Positions 52,085 through 61,273 of a stretch of DNA of 64,000 nt are shown here, piece by piece. Each line of letters begins with the position of its first letter. Positions within the stretch are counted from its first letter, which is position 1. The stretch comes from Candidatus Korobacter versatilis (lineage in GTDB: Bacteria > Acidobacteriota > Terriglobia > Terriglobales > Acidobacteriaceae), in contig JACPNR010000014.1 in the NCBI GenBank assembly GCA_016185395.1, positions 29,417 through 93,416 of the forward strand, in the 5' to 3' direction. Made by a program: the position numbers and the translations under genes. The notes under the pieces were generated by a model, which searched no databases, had not been told where the DNA came from, and worked only from the letters and a program-made list of their open reading frames with translations.

Positions 52085-52157
52085 ACCACGAAGGGCACGA
52101 AGGACACGAAGGGCCTTCAAATTGGCTTCCTTCGTGATACTTCGTGACCTTCGTGGT
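52085..52157. repeat. CACGAAGG-word palindromic repeat
   Basis: ACCACGAAGG at 52085 and CCTTCGTGGT at 52148 are exact inverses; between them are 9-nt words CACGAAGGG/CACGAAGGA and their complements CTTCGTGAT. Related to the repeat at 5810-5889. Confidence 0.75.
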
Positions 52158-52182
52158 TAAGACGGTCTCTCGGCGGCGTTAA

Positions 52183-52788
52183 CTACCGCTGCACCAGCGT
52201 CGTCTTCCCGCTGGTCACCGTCGCGCTCCAGATCCGCACCGGCATGCGGAAGCGGGAGTCGAGCGCAGCCTGCGGCACTTTCGGCTTGAGGTAGCGCTCG
52301 AGGAAGAACTCGAGCGCCACGCGCGGGACTTCGTGGCCATCGAGCCAAACGTTTTGCACGTGGACGTTTCCCAGGCCGTCCTTGCCCCACACGCCGCAGC
52401 GCGCCTTCACCTCGTGCACGCCGGTAAAGAGCTGCCACAACAGGCTGCTTTTGCGAACGTCGCGCAGCAGCCGGTCGAAGTCCACTTTCGCACTCGCCGT
52501 GGCTTCTCCGGCCGTGGTGGTGAGGTGGATGTCCGAGACGCCGTTCGGGACCTTGAGCCGTCCCGAGTTCATGTAGGCGTCGACCTCCTCATTCGTTAGG
52601 ACGGTGGGGCGCGGATCGGGCTTCGTCTTCGCGGCGTTCGTCCGCAGGTACTCGACCTTGCGCTCGAGCGAGTCGGCGAGAGATCTCTGGTCGGAGGGTG
52701 CTGCTTGTTGCGCGAGCGAGTCGCCGGCGCCGGCCCAAACGAAAAGGAGGAGGGCGAGGGAAGCGACGGCGCTGGCGCAGCGGTTCAC
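52183..52788 (-). CDS. secreted hypothetical protein
   Basis: 201 residues starting at a GTG that overlaps the AsmA stop (GTGA). A signal peptide (about 1-26, VASLALLLFVWAGAGDSLAQ) precedes a helical region (SLADSLERKVEYLRTNAA) and a beta-rich domain (TVLTNEEVDAYMNSGRLKVP, VSDIHLTTTAGEATASAKVD). Not recognised; the LTNEEVDAYMNSG stretch resembles the beginning of lipid-binding or SMP-like modules, but I cannot assign it. Coupling to AsmA suggests a shared role in envelope lipid or outer-membrane homeostasis. Confidence 0.7.
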   Translation of the reverse strand: MNRCASAVASLALLLFVWAGAGDSLAQQAAPSDQRSLADSLERKVEYLRTNAAKTKPDPRPTVLTNEEVDAYMNSGRLKVPNGVSDIHLTTTAGEATASAKVDFDRLLRDVRKSSLLWQLFTGVHEVKARCGVWGKDGLGNVHVQNVWLDGHEVPRVALEFFLERYLKPKVPQAALDSRFRMPVRIWSATVTSGKTTLVQR

Positions 52789-55409
52789 TGTTTCAGTACT
52801 GCCTCGGTATCCGGCGGCGTGACCACGCGCGGGCGCTCCAGCGTGCCGGTCACGGTGTAGCTGCGCGGTGTTCCGGCGAGCTTGAAGTCGATGGCGCGCG
52901 CGAATGTGCTCGAGCCGCTCACGGTATAGATGCCTTCCGGCGTCTCCATTCTGCCTTCGGGGAAGGTAAGGCGCGCGTCGCGCAGGTCGACCGTCCCCGT
53001 AAAGCTCTTGATGCGCAGCGGTTGCGTGCCGTGGAGCGAGACGTGGCGCAGCATGCCGTTGCGCCAGTCGAACCGCAGCTCAGCGATGGAACTGCCGGCG
53101 AAGTCAGCCGCCGTGTCGCCGGAGGCCGAGAACTTGTACGCCGTCGTAAGCACGCCCGCGCCCCAGCTATCGCGCATGACCGCGGCCAGGTGCGCGACGT
53201 CGGCCTTCTCCACCGAGCCTTCGCCCGTGTAGACCGGCGTGTTACCGCTGAAGTCGGCGGTCCATGTGCCGGAATGCTTGCCGCCGAATACTTCGGCGTT
53301 CACGTCCTTCAACGTCACGCGCCCGTCCTTCATCCCGACGAACGCGAAGAAGCGGTTCGCGATCACGCTCTTCACCACCAGTCGCGGCGTGCCGATCGTG
53401 CCGGAAGCCTGCAAGCGGCGAAGTCCGGTGGTCGGCGTGCTCCCCACGAAGAACCGGTACCACGGCTGCGCGGCAAAGCGCGGATTCAGCAGGCGATTGA
53501 GGTCGTCGAGGTTCAACACCGGCGAGGTCAGCTCGAAGCGCACCGCACAAGCGAGCAGCGTGGAGCAGCCACGCGGCACGTGCACGCTCCCCTGGAACAT
53601 CACGCTGGAACCGGTGAAGCTGGTGCTCAGTCCCACCGCGTCGACACCATTTCCGGAGAACACCACCTGCGCGCTGTTCAGCTGCACCGGCGCGTTCACT
53701 CCCTTGATCTCCGCGGACACGCCCCGCAGCTGGACGCTGCCCGTGACCAGCGGCGGAGCAAAGCCCTTCCAGTCGCCACCGAGCGCGAGGTCGAGATGCG
53801 CGCTGCCCGCGGCGTCCATCTGCGGCGGACGCAGGCCGAGCACCGTGGCCACCGCGAGAAGCCGGCGAAGGTCGGTATCGCCGCGGACGGTGAACGCGTA
53901 TGCGGAGCGGTCGAGGCGGCCTTCTACCGTGACCGGCGTCGTGGCCCCGAGCGCGATGGTGAACGGCTCGAAGGTCAGGCGCGCGCTGGCCGGCGCGTCT
54001 GCCGCCGCCGCCGCTTGCTTGCGGTGGAACGGCGATGCCGCGGCGGGCGCGGACAGCAGGTCGGGCATCGGACCGAGCACGAATCGCACCGGCCCGGCCT
54101 CCAGCGGCTGGCTCAGCGCATTGGCCGAGATGCGCAGCGTGGAACTGGCGCCGCCGCCCGTCCAAACGTTATGCGTGGATGCCGGCACGTCTTGCGCACT
54201 CGCCTTCGCTCGCGTTTTCAACCCGGGTTTCGCTGCGGCAGCGATCGCCGCGGCTGTCCGGTAGGTGAATGCGGCGTCCACGTCGCCGGTCGCGGCCAGG
54301 TCCGCCGGGATGTCTTTTTTCGTGTGCCGCGCAAAGCGCACCAGCTCCGGCATGGGCACGTCGGTCGCGCTCACACTCAGCTCCCAGCGCCGCTCGCCTG
54401 CTCCCTCAACAAAGATGCCCGCGACCATGCCGCGCGCCGCGATCTCGCCGTTCCCGGCGGGAAGGTGGCAGTCGATGTTGGAAAGAGTCTGCGTGTCGCC
54501 CAGGTAGTGGGCGGTGCAGCGCGCGTCCAGGTTGAGCGTGTCGGGCACGATGATGTCGTAGCGATGAAACTCGCCCACCCGCGCCCGCGCGCTGAGCAAC
54601 AGCTCGCGGGGAGTCCCGGAGATGGAACCGTCCACGTCGAGTGCGCCGCGCCAGCCGCGATCGCGTCCCCAGACGAGCTGCGTCAGGTTGCCGAGCTGGG
54701 CTTTCTCCCACTCGAAGTCGAAGTGCAACGCCGTGTCGTTGAGCGTGGCGCCGCGCACCGCGCTGCCCTCGAGGCGCACCGTGCCCGTGTCGCTGAGGTT
54801 CGCGTCCGTGCGGATGGGCCGCGCTTCGAGACGCATCCGCCACTCGTTCTCGCTCGCCAGCCACAGCGCGAAGTCGGCCTCGCTGAAGGCGAACGACTTC
54901 TTCTCCTGCCCCGACTTGAAGTTGATGCGCCCGTCCGAAGCCTCGATGTAGGGAAAGCGCAAACGCGCTTCCGGACGGCGCTTGGCCGTGGGTGCGTTCT
55001 GCGCCTGCGACGCGTGCTCGAGCGGCCCGGCCAGGTTCCATTCGTCGCGCTCGTTGCGCACCAGGTTGAGGCTCGGGTTCTTGAGCGAGAGCTGCGCGAC
55101 CTCGAGCCGCCCTTGCCACAGCGAGGTCAGGCGAAGGTAGGCGGTGACTTCGTCGGCACGAAGCATCGGTTCCGGGCCGAACGCGGGGTCGTCTTCCACG
55201 ATGAAGTTGGTGATGTCGAAGCCGGGCTGCGGCAGCAGCCGCAGGTGGATCTCGCCGAAGCTGGCCTTGCGGCCGAGCGCGTTGGAGATGGCGCCGGCAA
55301 TGCGTCCCTTGAGCCGGTTCGCGGTGACCAGCGGCGGCACGAAGATGCCCAGCAGGATGGCGACGCCCATGGCGGCAACCACGCGGGCGCGTTTGCTGCG
55401 AGGAAACAT
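52785..55409 (-). CDS. AsmA family protein
   Basis: 874 residues. One N-terminal membrane anchor (about 8-30, RVVAAMGVAILLGIFVPPLV) is followed by the AsmA start GRIAGAISNALGRKASFGEI, with LPQPGFDITNFIVEDDPAFG and the repeated beta-strand groove typical of AsmA/TamB/YhdP proteins; the C-terminal AsmA-2 part includes WTADFSGNTPVYTGEGSVEK and GTVDLRDARLTFPEGRMET. These proteins form bridge-like hydrophobic grooves believed to carry phospholipids to the outer membrane. It overlaps the small secreted gene and follows lepB by about 24 bases. Confidence 0.9.
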   Translation of the reverse strand: MFPRSKRARVVAAMGVAILLGIFVPPLVTANRLKGRIAGAISNALGRKASFGEIHLRLLPQPGFDITNFIVEDDPAFGPEPMLRADEVTAYLRLTSLWQGRLEVAQLSLKNPSLNLVRNERDEWNLAGPLEHASQAQNAPTAKRRPEARLRFPYIEASDGRINFKSGQEKKSFAFSEADFALWLASENEWRMRLEARPIRTDANLSDTGTVRLEGSAVRGATLNDTALHFDFEWEKAQLGNLTQLVWGRDRGWRGALDVDGSISGTPRELLLSARARVGEFHRYDIIVPDTLNLDARCTAHYLGDTQTLSNIDCHLPAGNGEIAARGMVAGIFVEGAGERRWELSVSATDVPMPELVRFARHTKKDIPADLAATGDVDAAFTYRTAAAIAAAAKPGLKTRAKASAQDVPASTHNVWTGGGASSTLRISANALSQPLEAGPVRFVLGPMPDLLSAPAAASPFHRKQAAAAADAPASARLTFEPFTIALGATTPVTVEGRLDRSAYAFTVRGDTDLRRLLAVATVLGLRPPQMDAAGSAHLDLALGGDWKGFAPPLVTGSVQLRGVSAEIKGVNAPVQLNSAQVVFSGNGVDAVGLSTSFTGSSVMFQGSVHVPRGCSTLLACAVRFELTSPVLNLDDLNRLLNPRFAAQPWYRFFVGSTPTTGLRRLQASGTIGTPRLVVKSVIANRFFAFVGMKDGRVTLKDVNAEVFGGKHSGTWTADFSGNTPVYTGEGSVEKADVAHLAAVMRDSWGAGVLTTAYKFSASGDTAADFAGSSIAELRFDWRNGMLRHVSLHGTQPLRIKSFTGTVDLRDARLTFPEGRMETPEGIYTVSGSSTFARAIDFKLAGTPRSYTVTGTLERPRVVTPPDTEAVLKQ

Positions 55410-55433
55410 CGTTAAACTCTAACGCTCCATGGG

Positions 55434-56225
55434 CTAGCGCACCATGCGCAGCGTGCGCCGCCAGCGCGTCTCATCGAAGAAGTGCAGCACCACGTGGCCG
55501 ATGAACGCGATGCGCTCGCGGAACGTCTGCTTCGTGTACTGGTCGCGTGGCGTCTCGAACGACCAGTAGATGAACATCGGCCGCCCGATCACGTTCTCGC
55601 GCGGGATGAACCCCCAGTAGCGCGAATCGTAGCTCGCGAAGCGGTTGTCGCCCATCGCAAAGTAGCTTTCCTTGGGGACGACGAGTTCGTCATCCGGTCC
55701 TTTGTTCAGCGGCATCAGCAGCGACCACTCCGGCGTGGGCGGCACGGCGGATTGCAGCGGCGGCACCGACGGAAAATTATCGCGATAAGGCGAGTAGCAC
55801 GGCGTCTGCCGGTCGTCGCACACCGTCTTCTTGTACGGCTCGTCCAGCTTTTCACCGTTGCGGTACACCTCGCCGTCGCGCAGCCGGATGCGGTCACCGG
55901 GGATCCCGACGATGCGCTTCACGATGTACATGCCCGGGTCAGTCACGGAAAGGAACACCACGATGTCGCCGCGGCGTATCTCGCGGTAGGGAACGGCCGG
56001 GCCAAGCCAATTCGCTTTGGGCGCGTAGGTCACGCGGTCGACGAACACGTGGTCGCCGATCAGCAGCGTGTCCTCCATGGAGCTCGATGGGATCTCGAAC
56101 GCCTGCAGGTTGAAGGTGATGATGAACAGCCCGATGACGAGCACCACCGCCATGGAGGAGGTGAACTCCATGAGCGTCTCTTTCGGCTTCGTCTTCTTTT
56201 CTTTATCCGCTTCTTTTTTGGCCAA
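55434..56225 (-). CDS. lepB: signal peptidase I (first of two tandem copies)
   Basis: 263 residues. N-terminal cytoplasmic basic stretch (KKEADKEKKTKPKE), one membrane helix (MAVVLVIGLFIITFNLQ), then box B with the catalytic serine (IPSSSMEDTLLIGDHVF), the lysine box (MYIVKRIVGIPGDRIRLRDG) and boxes D/E (MGDNRFASYDSRYWGFIPR). The Ser-Lys dyad is intact. An insertion of about 45 residues rich in Pro and Tyr lies between the lysine box and the GDN motif. It removes signal peptides from exported proteins. Its neighbour 56269-57021 is a second, diverged copy with the same layout. Confidence 0.95.
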   Translation of the reverse strand: MAKKEADKEKKTKPKETLMEFTSSMAVVLVIGLFIITFNLQAFEIPSSSMEDTLLIGDHVFVDRVTYAPKANWLGPAVPYREIRRGDIVVFLSVTDPGMYIVKRIVGIPGDRIRLRDGEVYRNGEKLDEPYKKTVCDDRQTPCYSPYRDNFPSVPPLQSAVPPTPEWSLLMPLNKGPDDELVVPKESYFAMGDNRFASYDSRYWGFIPRENVIGRPMFIYWSFETPRDQYTKQTFRERIAFIGHVVLHFFDETRWRRTLRMVR

Positions 56226-56268
56226 CGAGGCTTCCCGTCCGGGGCAATCCGTTCGCCGCGGGCGGGGG

Positions 56269-57021
56269 CTAGCGCACCGTGCGCAGCATCCGGTCCCAGC
56301 GGGTATAAAGGTGGGTCATCGCGTACGCGAGACTCGACAGTGTATCACCCCGTGCGGACGTCACGGCGGAAGCGGCATCACCGCGCGACCAGTAGATCAG
56401 CAGCGGACGCCCCACGATGTTGGCGCGCGGCACGAAGCCCCAGTAGCGCGAATCCTGGCTGTCGTCGCGGTTGTCCCCCAGGACGAAGTAGCTCCCCGCG
56501 GGCACGACCAACTCTCCGGACGCCGACGTAAGCCGGTGCAGGTCCAGCCACCAGCGCGCGTCCACGTTACCGGGCGCGAAGCGCAGCTCGGGAAAGTTAT
56601 CGCGATACGCGTCATGCCCGCGGTCACGATGGATGGCGTAGTCCGCCGTCTCGGCGCGCCCGTTGATGAACAAGCGCTTCTCGACCATGCGCACGCGGTC
56701 TCCCGGCACCGCCACCACGCGCTTCACGAAATACGTTTCTGGCTGCACCGGGTAGTGGAACACCACGATGTCGCCGCGCTCCACTTCCCGCGCCGGCAGC
56801 AGCGTCGCAGCGTCTTCGGCGTACACGGCCTTGTCGACCAGCAGATAGTCGCCCACCATCAGCGTCTGCTCCATCGAGCCGGAGGGGATCTGGAATGCCT
56901 GGAAGAGGAAGGTCACGATGAACAGCGCGACCACGATGCTCAGCACGAGGGACTGCAACGAGCGCAGCGCCAGGGAATAAGGGCGCGCATCCGCGCGGTC
57001 GGTCTGGGGGCCCGTTGCCAT
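56269..57021 (-). CDS. lepB: signal peptidase I (second tandem copy)
   Basis: 250 residues from the ATG at 57021 (MATGPQTDRADARPYS). One membrane helix (LQSLVLSIVVALFIVTFLFQ), catalytic Ser in IPSGSMEQTLMVGDYLL, Lys in TYFVKRVVAVPGDRVRMVEK, and the LGDNRDDSQDSRYWGFVPR box are all intact. It ends with the same DRMLRTVR-type basic tail as its neighbour (RRTLRMVR), supporting a local duplication. The insertion between the lysine and GDN boxes differs from the neighbour's, which may give different substrate choice. It lies 13 bases from the rnc stop. Confidence 0.95.
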   Translation of the reverse strand: MATGPQTDRADARPYSLALRSLQSLVLSIVVALFIVTFLFQAFQIPSGSMEQTLMVGDYLLVDKAVYAEDAATLLPAREVERGDIVVFHYPVQPETYFVKRVVAVPGDRVRMVEKRLFINGRAETADYAIHRDRGHDAYRDNFPELRFAPGNVDARWWLDLHRLTSASGELVVPAGSYFVLGDNRDDSQDSRYWGFVPRANIVGRPLLIYWSRGDAASAVTSARGDTLSSLAYAMTHLYTRWDRMLRTVR

Positions 57022-57034
57022 TGCGCTCGTCGTG

Positions 57035-57826
57035 CTAGTGATTGGATGCGGGAGCGAGCTTTTCGAGGGCCTTGCGCGCGGCATTTTGTTCCGCCGCTTT
57101 CTTGGTGGAACCGGAGGCGCGGGCGCGCAGCTCCTTCCGCGGACCGTCCGCCGCTACCTGCAGTTCCACCGTGAAGGTCTTGCGATGCTCGGGGCCCTCC
57201 TCCTTCACCAGTGCGTACACCGGTTGTGGACGTCCGCGGGCCTGCAAAAGTTCCTGCAAAGCGCTCTTGTGGTCGGTCACCGGGAAAGTCTCCGTGGCCT
57301 CGGCGCCGAGGCGCGCGAGTTCCGGCTCGACGATGCGCCCGAGGATGAAGCCCGCGGCCGCCTCGAGCCCGGCATCCAGATAGAGCGCCGCGAGCAATGC
57401 CTCGAGCGCGTTGACGAGCAGCGCCGCCTTGTTGCGGCCACCGCTCTTCTCTTCGCCGTATCCGAGCCGCAGGTATTTTCCGAGGTCGAGCTCGAGCGCG
57501 ACGTTCGCGAGATGGCGCGCGCTCACCAGGTGGGCGCGCAACTTCGAGAGCTTGCCTTCGTGGTATCCGGGAAAACGCTGGAAGAGCGCGCGGCTGGTCA
57601 CGAAGCCCAGCACGGCGTCGCCGAGGAACTCCATCTGTTCGTTGTCGCGCTGCGGCGCGGGACGCGCGTCCCCCATGTCCTCGCTCTCGTGCGCGTGTGA
57701 GCTATGGGTGAGCGCCTGCTCGAGCAGCTCGCGGCGCTGGAAGGTGTGCCCGAGCGCAGCTTCGAGCGGACCGTCCTTCGACGTGTCCTTCGACGCTTCC
57801 TTCAAGCTCAGGTCGGGCGGCTTCAT
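57035..57826 (-). CDS. rnc: ribonuclease III
   Basis: 263 residues. The RNase III signature reads NEQMEFLGDAVLGFVTSRAL, followed by LVNALEALLAALYLDAG and a C-terminal double-stranded RNA-binding domain (PQPVYALVKEEGPEHRKTFT, ASGSTKKAAEQNAARKALEK). It cuts double-stranded RNA in rRNA and mRNA maturation. In the second acidic motif the residue corresponding to E. coli Asp114 appears to be Asn (VNALEA for the usual ADxxEA), while the Glu remains; Asn occurs here in some bacterial relatives, so activity is likely kept. Neighbours are rnc-lepB-lepB, a common pairing. Confidence 0.94.
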   Translation of the reverse strand: MKPPDLSLKEASKDTSKDGPLEAALGHTFQRRELLEQALTHSSHAHESEDMGDARPAPQRDNEQMEFLGDAVLGFVTSRALFQRFPGYHEGKLSKLRAHLVSARHLANVALELDLGKYLRLGYGEEKSGGRNKAALLVNALEALLAALYLDAGLEAAAGFILGRIVEPELARLGAEATETFPVTDHKSALQELLQARGRPQPVYALVKEEGPEHRKTFTVELQVAADGPRKELRARASGSTKKAAEQNAARKALEKLAPASNH

Positions 57827-57845
57827 CTGTTCATCGCGACTGGCG

Positions 57846-58889
57846 CTAGTGCTTGGGGTTCTCTTGCGGCGGCGGATTCGGCTGCGCCCCCGGCGGCGGA
57901 GGCGTCGACGTTGCCGGCGTCGTCGGCCCCGTGGGCCCTGGAGCGGTCGTCATCGGCGTGGCCGGCGCGCCTGCGCCCAGCAGTTTTTCCAGGCGGTCTT
58001 TTTCCCGATGCGCGAGGTCGGCGAGCGCGCCGTTGGGCGAGAGTTCGAGCACGCGGTTCGCGGCCGTGAGCGCCTCAGCGTATTTGTTCTGATGGTCGAG
58101 CGCGATCGCCAGACGCAGGAAGACCATCGGGTCGGGCTGCACCGTGTTGAGCTGCGCGGCGAGACGCAGCTCGCGCTCGGCGTTGGCGTCGTTGTGCCGG
58201 TTCAGTTCCACGAATCCCAGCGCCGAGTGCGCCATCGCGGTCAGCAATTGCTTGAACTGCGCCACCTTCTCCGGCGTGGTGCCGGGCGACACCACCACGT
58301 TCGTGGCGATGGTCTCGAGCCCATGCTGCGCGTACTTGGTGGCCTCCGCGTAACGCTGGTCGCGCTCGAGATCGTTCTCGCGCGTCCGTTCCGCGACCAC
58401 GTTGGCGAGCACGATGAGCACCACCGGATTGTCCGCATCGAGCGCGATCGACTTGCGTCCCAGCTCGATCGCCTTGTCGGCGCTGTTGCTGGCCTGGTAG
58501 CTGTCCATCAGGTTCTGGTAGACGAGCGCGCGCAGCTCGCTCTGCGGGAACTTGGTTTCAAAATCCTTCGCGGCCTCCTCCGCCTGCTGCCCGTTCCGCA
58601 TGCCGCGGATGGCGTTGTAGGCGGTGATCTCCTCTTGCGTCTTCGCTTGCGGCGGACGCTTCGTCCCCGCAGGCTGCGTCGGCGGCGTGGCCGCCGTCTG
58701 CGAAGTGAAAGGGAACGGCGCGGATTGCGTCTGGCCCGGCGGCGGCGCCGGTTTCGCCGGCGGATTCGCGGGCGCCTGGTTTGCCGGGGCCTGGCTCGCG
58801 GGAGCTTGGGACGCGGGCGCAGCCGGCGTCTGGGAGAACGCCGCCAGCGTTGCGGCAAACACGGCAATGGCGATGCGGGTGGCTTGCAT
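57846..58889 (-). CDS. secreted TPR protein with Pro/Ala/Gln-rich linker
   Basis: 347 residues. A signal peptide (MQATRIAIAVFAATLAAFS) leads into a low-complexity stretch with repeated ASQAP and ANQAP pentapeptides (about 22-75), then a helical TPR-like region from about 80 (EEAAKDFETKFPQSELRALV, SADKAIELGRKSIALDADNP, HDANAERELRLAAQLNTVQP, YAEALTAANRVLELSPNGA). The C-terminus is again Pro/Thr-rich. Probably a periplasmic scaffold. It lies downstream of another TPR protein gene by 51 bases and upstream of rnc by about 20. Confidence 0.75.
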   Translation of the reverse strand: MQATRIAIAVFAATLAAFSQTPAAPASQAPASQAPANQAPANPPAKPAPPPGQTQSAPFPFTSQTAATPPTQPAGTKRPPQAKTQEEITAYNAIRGMRNGQQAEEAAKDFETKFPQSELRALVYQNLMDSYQASNSADKAIELGRKSIALDADNPVVLIVLANVVAERTRENDLERDQRYAEATKYAQHGLETIATNVVVSPGTTPEKVAQFKQLLTAMAHSALGFVELNRHNDANAERELRLAAQLNTVQPDPMVFLRLAIALDHQNKYAEALTAANRVLELSPNGALADLAHREKDRLEKLLGAGAPATPMTTAPGPTGPTTPATSTPPPPGAQPNPPPQENPKH

Positions 58890-58940
58890 TCCTTGTTTCC
58901 TCTTCCAGTCTAGCGGCCAGTCTAGCGGTGCGTCTTCGAT

Positions 58941-60491
58941 CTAGCGGCGGGGCGCAGGTTGATACGGCTGCTCCAGCCCGCGCTCGGCGGCGGTCTTGGT
59001 GTCCGGACGCGCATCTCCCGCAGACAGCGCCGCGCGGTAGTGCGTGATCGCCTGGTCGCGCTGCTCCTGCATGTCGAAGATGCGGCCCAGATAGATGTGG
59101 GACCACGCGACCATGCGCGGTTCGCTGGCCATCTCGATGGTCTGGTTGAAGTACTTCCTCGCCGTCTCGGTGTCGCCCGAAAGGATGGCGCAGCGCGCCA
59201 GGATGAACGCCGCATGGCCCGGGTCGGCCGTGTGCTGGTCGAGCGCTTCCTGCGCGTAAGTGCGCGCGCCCGTCACGTCGCCCGCCGCCAGCCGGTTCTC
59301 CGCGATGTCCAGCGTCCGCTCATACGGACGCGCCGTCTTCTTGCCCACGACCTCCGGGTCGGCCTGCTTGCTGAACGTGATGTTGCGGGCGCGGCGCTTC
59401 TCGCTGTCTACGTTGATGTCGTGCAGCAGGTCGCCGTAGGCGTCGTTCAATCCCGTCGGACTCGCCTCGAAGCCCTCCAGGCCGCCATAGAAGTAATGCG
59501 TGAGGATGTAGCCCTCGCTCATCGCGCGTTCCATCGCCGCCTCGCGCTGCGCACCGGCCTTCTTGCCCCCGGGGACCATGCGCGCTTCGATCGCCTGGAT
59601 CAGCGACTCGGTCACCAGCAGCGAGATGTCGTACTTGAAGCTCTCGTCGAGCGGCGCCGCTTGCACGGAATCGAGCAGCGGTTCCAGCCGCTTCATCGTC
59701 GTCGCCCGCTTGAGCGCCAGCGGATCAAGGATAAAGTGCAAGTAGGTATGCCGGATGTCCCGCATCGGCAGCTCCCCCTTCGCCGACGGCGACACGATGA
59801 GGAAATAATCCGGACCGTAATTGCGCGAGTTGACCTGGCCCGGCCCTTCGAGCGGCTCGATGTAGATGGTGAACGTGCGCCCCAGGTATCCCGCCGACGC
59901 CAGCTTCAGGTAGATGTCCGTATCGAAGCGCATCTTGGTGATGGGCTCCGCATAGCGCTCCATCAGCGCGTCGTAATCTCTCTGGCGATTGCGCCACAGC
60001 TCGTGCACGCCCGCGGTCTCGTAAAAACGCTGCAGCAGCGGTACGAAGCCGAGCACGTAAGCGGCGTCCGGCGGCAGCTCGCTCTCGCGCACGATGGGCT
60101 GGAAGCGCGGCGGCTCGCTCAGGTAGAGCGCCAGCGAGATGTACTGCGCATGATTTCTGGCGCTGTCGCCCTTGGGACCTTCGGGCCGGTGGTCGTTGTA
60201 GAAGGTGCACACCCGCTGCTGCGCCACCTGCGCATCTGCCGAGCGCGCCACGTTCTGCGCCACCTGCGCGCGTATCTGCGCGCGCAACGGGTCGGAGGCG
60301 GCGAGGTCAGCGTCGTAACCGCAGGCGTTGAGCGCCGCGAGCGTGGCAAACACCGTCTCGTTGCTGTCCAGACGGATCTTCGTGGTCTGTTGCGCGGCGG
60401 CATGAGGCGCGAGCGCCATGGAGAGCGCCACGGCGCCGGCGGTCAGGAAACGGGAAAGAGAGCCCAGAAACGCCTCCGACAAGAACTGCAT
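58941..60491 (-). CDS. secreted TPR-containing protein
   Basis: 516 residues. Signal peptide at about 1-34 (FLTAGAVALSMALAPHAAA). The first 300 residues are mostly helical with no clear match (TYLHFILDPLALKRATTMKR, ESLIQAIEARMVPGGKKA); a possible His/Glu pair near RHTYLHF recalls metalloprotease-like or DUF families but no HExxH is present. The C-terminal part (about 390-500) is TPR-like (ENRLAAGDVTGARTYAQEAL, GDTETARKYFNQTIEMAS, DQAITHYRAALSAGDA). It lies 98 bases after the anti-sigma gene and is likely in the ECF operon's reach. Function unknown. Confidence 0.75.
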   Translation of the reverse strand: MQFLSEAFLGSLSRFLTAGAVALSMALAPHAAAQQTTKIRLDSNETVFATLAALNACGYDADLAASDPLRAQIRAQVAQNVARSADAQVAQQRVCTFYNDHRPEGPKGDSARNHAQYISLALYLSEPPRFQPIVRESELPPDAAYVLGFVPLLQRFYETAGVHELWRNRQRDYDALMERYAEPITKMRFDTDIYLKLASAGYLGRTFTIYIEPLEGPGQVNSRNYGPDYFLIVSPSAKGELPMRDIRHTYLHFILDPLALKRATTMKRLEPLLDSVQAAPLDESFKYDISLLVTESLIQAIEARMVPGGKKAGAQREAAMERAMSEGYILTHYFYGGLEGFEASPTGLNDAYGDLLHDINVDSEKRRARNITFSKQADPEVVGKKTARPYERTLDIAENRLAAGDVTGARTYAQEALDQHTADPGHAAFILARCAILSGDTETARKYFNQTIEMASEPRMVAWSHIYLGRIFDMQEQRDQAITHYRAALSAGDARPDTKTAAERGLEQPYQPAPRR

Positions 60492-60589
60492 GCAGTGGGG
60501 ACTAGGGACAGTTTACGACAGGAGGGTGAATGAAGTCAGATTGCGGCGCGAATGCCGGCTCTTATTCTGCAATCTGCAATCTTCTTTTC

Positions 60590-61273
60590 CTATCCCTTCA
60601 CGTGCACGTTCGAGAACGAGATGATGGCGCGTCCCGGCGCCGGCCGCCCGAACGAACGGGCAGGCTGGAACAGCGTGAAGATCATGATGCTGTCGAGCTG
60701 CGGCTCGATCGCCTTGGTGTCGAGGCCCTCGGTCAGGATGCGATAGTTCTCCACCCGTCCCTGGGCGTCCACGTAGGTCTCGACCATGATGGGCTCGTTC
60801 ACGCCCTCCACCGAATCGGCGGGCATGGCGGTGAGCTGCGGCGGCGCATAGCTCATGCTCGGGATGGGCACGTCATTCGAGATCACCGGGATCGCCCAGA
60901 ATCCGATGAGCACGCCGAAGAACACGATGGCGCTGAGCAGCCCCGCCGTCGCGGGCAGCATGAACGCGCGCATGTCGTCCTGTAGACGGACGAAGAACCC
61001 TTGCCACGAACGGCGTTGCCGCTCCGCCCGTTCGCGCGAGATGGCCGAACGGATGCGCAACCCCAGGTCGGCCGGCGCCTTCCGCGTCCCCACGGCCGCG
61101 ACCAGCGTCCGCACGTGCTCGAGCGCGTGGTGCTCGGCGTTACACGCGGCACAGCCGCGCAGGTGCTCGCGCACCGCCTGCATCTGGCTGCCGGCGAGCG
61201 CGGTGTCCACGTAGCCTGACAACAGAGACTGCGCCTCGTTACACGTCGTGCTGCTGGACGTATGTTTCGACAT
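60590..61273 (-). CDS. anti-sigma factor (zf-HC2 type) with TM helix
   Basis: 227 residues from the ATG at 61273. The N-terminal domain has CNEAQSLLSGYVDTAL and the HxxxCxxC motif REHLRGCAACNAEHH, the zinc-binding anti-sigma fold. One membrane helix lies near 105-125 (TAGLLSAIVFFGVLIGFWAI), and the periplasmic part (IMVETYVDAQGRVENYRILT) looks like a TonB-C-like or small beta domain. It overlaps the sigma gene as TGATG, exactly as in the other ECF pair at 28457-29838. Confidence 0.88.
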   Translation of the reverse strand: MSKHTSSSTTCNEAQSLLSGYVDTALAGSQMQAVREHLRGCAACNAEHHALEHVRTLVAAVGTRKAPADLGLRIRSAISRERAERQRRSWQGFFVRLQDDMRAFMLPATAGLLSAIVFFGVLIGFWAIPVISNDVPIPSMSYAPPQLTAMPADSVEGVNEPIMVETYVDAQGRVENYRILTEGLDTKAIEPQLDSIMIFTLFQPARSFGRPAPGRAIISFSNVHVKG

